A DNA stretch of 64,000 bases from Psilocybe azurescens (taxonomy: Eukaryota; Basidiomycota; Agaricomycetes; Agaricales; Agrocybaceae), in assembly GCA_023853785.1 (NCBI GenBank), contig JAJIRX010000533.1, positions 372,001 to 436,000 on the forward strand, in the 5' to 3' direction. This document shows, piece after piece, positions 59,640 through 64,000 of the stretch (its first letter is position 1; each line of letters starts with the position of its first letter). The translations under genes and the position numbers were made by a program. A model generated the notes under the pieces. It searched no databases and was not told where the DNA came from. It was given only the letters and a program-made list of their open reading frames with translations.

Positions 59640-59945
59640 GCTTTTGCATTGAGAAATTCAATGGGCTATGCCCTGGCCAATGCTGAGAACCACTGATCAA
59701 CTTGAAATTTGGGCAATTGCCCCAGCTTCCCACAGTCCCAAGCGGCACCTGCCCTGGCGTCAGCAAGGCTAGAGAGCACCAGCACCAGCACCAGTCGGGT
59801 GTTATTGCAGCTTATCGACTGGATACATGGGCTTCTCGTGGTGACATCTTATGACAGGACATGCCACGCTTATTTGGGGCAGGGCGTAAATTTCGGTACT
59901 AAGGAGGCAAAAACGCGAGTGGATGGTATAATGCAATTCATAGCA
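59640..59945 (-). pseudogene. Decayed copy of the six-cysteine-module family
   Basis: The minus strand retains nucleotide blocks shared with 61627-61927: TACGCCCTGCCCCAAATAAG (YALPQIS), a degraded module-1 stretch, and near 59670-59720 a module-2 remnant GTVGSWGNC, where the paralogue has GTVGCWGCC. Frames are broken and most Cys are lost. Confidence 0.65.
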
Positions 59946-60719
59946 GGCTTTGTTGTGTAGAGAAAATTGGGACAATTACCCACATGGGTTTAGGCACTCG
60001 GCCGCCAGGCCAGTGTTTACCAGGTTGCCAGCGGACGGTGCAGTTATTTTGCAACTGTAATTTTGCAACTGTATAGCCCTAGAAGTTAAACCAAGTCAGA
60101 GAAAGCGTTAACTATTAAGCCATCGACGAGGTTAGAACGCATAGCTACGACGGCTTTTCATTCTATCCTAAAAGTTCTGTTCTTCTCAAACATGTATGGT
60201 CTCCAAAGTAGCCTGAGCATTGAAGTGCTGACCATATGCCGAAGGTTGAAACCAGTTACAGTGGGTGTGGGTAACTGAAATGGATTCAGTACAGTTGAAT
60301 AGAGTCCAGACGTTGCTCATTAGTTGCGTTATTAGCTTCGAATTGAGAATACTCACGAATAGCAATACCAAATAACGCGCGCTAAACCAATCAGGCATCA
60401 GCGTGCCATCCCATCTTAATATATGTTAACCAAGCTCAGTGTTTGATTCTTTCTTCTTGAGATGTGTATGTTGCAGCTTTAGTTAATAGTTTATGAAGGG
60501 ACAATCCGCTGTCAGTGCTTAAATCGTTGTGAAATTTGAGTTCAAAATTACTGCTATCTATACTTGACACATATGTAAACATAGTAGATGCCACATTCGT
60601 CTGACCTATTTTCATTCTTAATGCGTTCTGCTGCATGAAAGACCAAGTATTCCTGAAAACATGAATTTAAAGAGTTATCCTCTGAAATAGCACAATATAG
60701 CACTACGATTGTGAATTGA

Positions 60720-61001
60720 TTAGGGGGCAAAACAGCAACTCCAGCATTCTCCAAACTGGACCGCTATCTGGCCTCCACACTGTGGCTTGAAGGGGAAGCA
60801 TGCTCGGGTGCAAATCAAAGGCTTTGGTTGACAGCAACCCCAGCAACCCGGTCCACCTGTTGCAGCCTCTCCGGGAGGACACATTGGCTTAGTCTGATGG
60901 CAAATCTTGGGACATGGTCGCCAATTTGCTTGTGGTTCCGCCTGGACGGTTACTGCAAAAGATGCAAGAAATAGAATGGTCGCGACAGCTAATTGTAGCA
61001 T
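60720..61001 (-). CDS. Small secreted protein with two six-cysteine modules, copy 2
   Basis: Single exon, 93 residues, ATG 61001. Leader MLQLAVATILFLASFAVTVQ, then module 1 C-x3-C-x6-C-x11-C-x2-CC (CPPGEAATGGPGCWGCC) and module 2 C-x3-C-x6-C-x10-C-x2-CC, ending CWSCCFAP. Module 1 and its flanks are nearly identical to copy 1, while module 2 differs at most non-Cys positions, suggesting that the second half evolves faster. Intact. Confidence 0.8.
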   Translation of the reverse strand: MLQLAVATILFLASFAVTVQAEPQANWRPCPKICHQTKPMCPPGEAATGGPGCWGCCQPKPLICTRACFPFKPQCGGQIAVQFGECWSCCFAP

Positions 61002-61626
61002 CGTGTAAATACCGATCCCTTGAAAATGCATCGATGTCAGTTTGTGCACTGTACTGCTGGGTTAAGATATCCTACGTTGTTTCTCCGATATCAAAAGTCC
61101 TTGATCACCTAGCAGAGGAGAGACTATTAGTGAGAAGATGTTCATGCCAGGAGCATATTAGCTTACCGATGAAGGCCGGCGATGATTTGCTGAAGAACCT
61201 TCGTTATCATCGGGGTGCTATTTAAGGTCTTTGAGCTCTATAGCCTAAGGCGATTAATTGGTATTGGTTGTGTCCCTGTTACCATTTGTAGATTGGAAAC
61301 ACAGAACAAGTTCCTGAGTCCGAATAAACTATGGCTTCGAGGGTCTCCGAGAGTAGTTGATCTCGAAGTCGAGATTAGTTCTTCCGTCGAAAATGTCCTC
61401 ATGGCCGGCTTTGGACTATTAGATAGTGTAAGAACCCGTCAAAAAATGATCTTGTAGTGGACAGTACCACACATTACCATTCTAACGCTGGTCGCCTTCA
61501 TGCCTCCCTTACGGATCAGCCATGTTCTATAGTAGAGCCCCCAATATCAATATCGACCCTAAGTAATCAATGTTTGACATTTGGATATTTAACGAGCTAT
61601 GCTCTTGCCAACTCCGAAAGTGATAC

Positions 61627-61927
61627 TTAAGGATTCTGTGCAATAGTAACACAACACCCCCAGCAACCGACGGTCCCAAGCGGCACCTGTCCCGCTAGGC
61701 AAATAGGTTTTTCCTCTAAGCATAGCTTCCTCACATTCCGGTGCCAGCACCGGAGAGCAACATCCCCAACATCCATCGGATCCTGTAGCCGCCTGTCCAA
61801 CTGGGCACACAGGCTTGTCGGGGCGGCAAAACAGGTTAGTGCATGTCGCGCTTATTTGGGGCAGGGCGTAGACATTCGCTAGCGTGAAGGAGACGAGGAC
61901 GAGCGCCGATGGTATGATTGGTTTCAT
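61627..61927 (-). CDS. Small secreted protein with two six-cysteine modules, copy 3 (one-base insertion)
   Basis: ATG 61927, leader MKPIIPSALVLVSFTLANVY ending A, then module 1 (CRPDKPVC, PVGQAATGSDG, CWGCC). In module 2 the frame breaks at a run of five As (plus T5, 61708-61712). With four, it reads GKPICLAGQVPLGTVGCWGC followed by CVTIAQNP and a stop at 61627-61629. The second Cys of module 2 is replaced by Met at the aligned position. Read as given, the frame continues without Cys to 61589. The family match on both sides of the run argues for a very recent indel or a consensus error. Confidence 0.65.
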
Positions 61928-61929
61928 GA

Positions 61930-62508
61930 CGGGCTTTGTATACTAGTCGAGCAAGAATAAGATTAGTAAAATCGCCCACAGCTCCTGAGCCAGTGCTTAC
62001 TACGTTTGCAGACGTTGAAGGATGATGACCTACTTGCTTTTGGTTCCGTAGAGCACTAGAAAATAAACCAAGTCAGATAAAGTCGTCAACTGTTGAGCTC
62101 CACGTACCTATTGGAGACGAGTTCCCTCCCTTTCCGGAAGTTCCTATTCTTCTCCGTCTTTTATGGTCTCAAAATCGTCTGAGTACTATTGACGTGCTGC
62201 GCATATGCCTAACGTTGACACCGCTTACTACAGCGCGCGCAGAGGCAGTAGACGGTAAAACCGAAGAATTGAAGATTGTAGACTCCCCGGGCATGACATC
62301 CATGACAGGTGGTTCCCAGCGTCAGTGCCCCTGCTCGCGCCCTGTTGTATTAAGCAGCTTTTTCCAGATCAACTCCAAATATGCATATCTATCATTCAAA
62401 TGATTCGGGCGCAAGACGAAATGAGAAAACGAAGAAGCAGCTGACAATTTATAAAGGTACATCCAAAAGAAAAAGCATGATCGGGAAGTGTGTGGGTTAC
62501 ATTGTATC
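61930..62508. other. Intergenic
   Basis: 5' flank of the Cys-rich copy 3 and end of the duplicated unit, then the 3' flank of the MFS gene. Nothing coding recognised. Confidence 0.45.
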
Positions 62509-64000
62509 CTACTCGGTCGAATCTGGCTCGCCGAGATACTTTCGCCATTTTTCACCCTCGATACATAAGAGCGATGATAGGAAGAAAGGAGACGATACTT
62601 CAGAGGAGCTGCGTAAGCAAGTACTAAGCTACTGGTTTAAGGGGGAGACGTACCATATACCGGCAAAAACGGTGAAAGACCATTCGAATCCGATCTGTTG
62701 ATAGAAGGACCCAAAAACAGGATATTGAACGGCAAGATCGCTACCAAGGAGTATTCGGCAAACCTTTTCACCGAAGGGGATCCTTCGTAGATAGAAAGAC
62801 GTTACAGGTTAGATTGTATTGAAATGGTGATGTTGCTGAGCGTTGAATCCAGAATACTCACGAGTAAAACCCAAGAGTCAGGCCGAAAACCTGTCGGAAA
62901 AAGCTGTAAAACCGTTGGTAAGAATCCTTGAAAAAGATACATTGTCCATGGGGTAAGCTCACTTGAAGCATTGACTAACGTCGTTGCTTCGCGAACGATA
63001 GCAATCGCTGCAGCTGTAGGTATAACAGACGGAGGCGACGATCTGGACTGTGAGAAAAAGTTTCAAATAGTAAGCCGACACAAACAAGATGACTTCATAC
63101 TGCCGAAGCAAGCCACCGCTGATATTGTTAATGCATATTTAAAAATAATTTCATAAGGAACCTACCCATGCCTATACACGGAGCAATAAACGTCGTGGAG
63201 AAATGGATTGTCAGGCCATCTGTAAGCAAGTAAGACTGACAATCTATATTTTTGATAGCAATGACTTGCAACTGGACATTATTTGTGAGTTCTAAGTTCG
63301 CTGGAAGTTAGTGAAAAAGAGAACATACATAAGCAATCCGGCGGGGACAGTCACAGCTCCTGTCCAAATTCCTTGCAAGCGGACCTCAGGTGGAGCGGTC
63401 TCACCGCGAGTAAGGGCCTGCCGACGAGCACGAGCCATCATCGCATCTGTAACAGGCCCTGAACACAGTTCTCCTAATGTCCTGAATGGTTACCAGTCGA
63501 ATGAACATAGGATAACCGACAAGGCGAATGAGAAACACATACGCTCCAACCAAGAGACTGACACCGTTGGCCAGGCTGCATATATTTTCTTCATCAGTCG
63601 CTTGGTGAGAGGACTGCAAAAGAGCTCACCCATTACGGACAGTATCGAAATGATAAATTTGCGTGAACAATGTAGCAATGGTCAGAGCAGGCTCTATGGA
63701 CGCGAAGCCGTAGGTGACGGCGCTGAAAGAGTATTTCAGATGTGTAAGTTGATTGTGAATCGGTTCTTACTAGTACAGCGCTGGAAAGGCTACAGATGGA
63801 TATTTGAGCATGCTGAGTGGTTTCACGAGGAAGTCTGTAGACTTTATTTGACGAGTAGGAGGCCTGTCTAAATCCCATATCCAGAGGCGATGAATGTAGG
63901 TCCTCAAAGACATTGGAGGTGCCTTAAACAATTCTCCGACAATCGGCACTTCTTCTATCTTCTCGTCTGTGCCTTTGAGATTGTCGAGAACGTTTTCGTC
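62509..64000 (-). CDS. Major facilitator superfamily transporter, C-terminal half (5' end beyond window)
   Basis: Enters at the right edge in the central cytosolic loop: DENVLDNLKGTDEKIEEVPI, TYIHRLWIWDLDRP, FLVKPLSMLKYPSVAFPALY. It continues through TM helices with YGFASIEPALTIATLF, PEVRLQGIWTGAVTVPAGLL, GMAVACFGIQIVASVCYTYS, FFRQVFGLTLGFYS and GFEWSFTVFAG, with several short introns. The C-terminus EGEKWRKYLGEPDSTE ends at 62509-62511. Motif order fits fungal MFS drug or metabolite efflux carriers. The last exon is doubtful: IVSFLPIIALMYRG and GEKWRKYLGEP lie in different frames (an extra base at plus 62555-62557), and a stop precedes the former. The end may be decayed. Substrate unknown. 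Confidence 0.7.

Larger units (their letters stand above)
58623..62220. repeat. Tandem duplication of a two-gene small Cys-rich protein unit
   Basis: Unit 1 about 58623-60240, unit 2 about 60531-62220, direct orientation. Each begins with a TTCAAAATTAC...GTAGA segment (58630; 60541) and holds two minus-strand genes: the MLQxAV-type copy then the MKPII-type copy. Each ends near a GCATATGCC/CCATATGCC site (62199; 60234). Confidence 0.65.

Noticed and set aside
1..64000. CRISPR arrays, operons or bacterial-type systems
   Set aside because: No spaced direct-repeat array was seen. Gene structure is eukaryotic with dense introns.

Overview
The window is nuclear DNA of a filamentous basidiomycete, almost certainly an Agaricomycete. 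The evidence is the dense array of about 45-65 nt GT-AG introns, six loci of the FunK1 fungal-type kinase family, a CE15 glucuronoyl esterase with a C-terminal CBM1, several families of small secreted proteins, and paired P450s. Together these suggest a wood- or litter-degrading mushroom. No mitochondrial, prokaryotic or CRISPR content was seen.

Layout. Positions 1-11.2 kb are a FunK1 neighbourhood: a kinase running off the left edge (-), a FunK1 remnant fused to a fragment of a membrane J-domain protein (-), a peroxisomal-type enoyl-CoA isomerase (+), another kinase remnant (-), a near-complete kinase (+) and a further remnant (-). Positions 11.5-16.7 kb hold three copies (A, B, decayed C) of a multi-exon secreted-protein family on the minus strand. 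Positions 17.6-22.9 kb hold two probable housekeeping or regulatory genes on the plus strand: a protein resembling Sld7 replication factors and a long BTB/POZ protein. Positions 24-30 kb contain a dead carboxylesterase, an intron-containing tRNA-Glu(CTC) and a decaying FunK1. Positions 31.8-38.4 kb are two tandem cytochrome P450 genes separated by a 534-bp hAT-type MITE with an 8-bp target-site duplication. Positions 38.4-48.9 kb are a diverged tandem duplication: a carboxylesterase plus the secreted family (copy D), present twice, with an SDR fragment and a PD-(D/E)XK-like protein between the two units. Positions 50.0-53.0 kb encode a SulP sulfate permease, 53.3-54.0 kb a Cys-rich secreted protein, and 57.1-58.6 kb the CE15-CBM1 esterase. 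Positions 58.8-61.9 kb carry four copies of a small protein built from two six-cysteine modules. An MFS transporter runs off the right edge.

Functionally the window mixes nutrient acquisition (CE15 cutting lignin-carbohydrate ester links, secreted type-B esterases, sulfate and MFS transport, P450 oxidation of small molecules, beta-oxidation isomerase) with fast-evolving secreted proteins and FunK1 kinases that are duplicating and decaying. There is no PKS, NRPS or terpene synthase, so the P450s, esterases and transporters are not a proven biosynthetic cluster.

A cross-cutting observation is that many otherwise well-preserved genes carry exactly one single-base insertion or deletion, mostly in a homopolymer run. 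This may be real decay, but it is also the signature of uncorrected consensus errors and affects many gene calls. All exon coordinates were worked out by eye from splice motifs and paralogue comparison.
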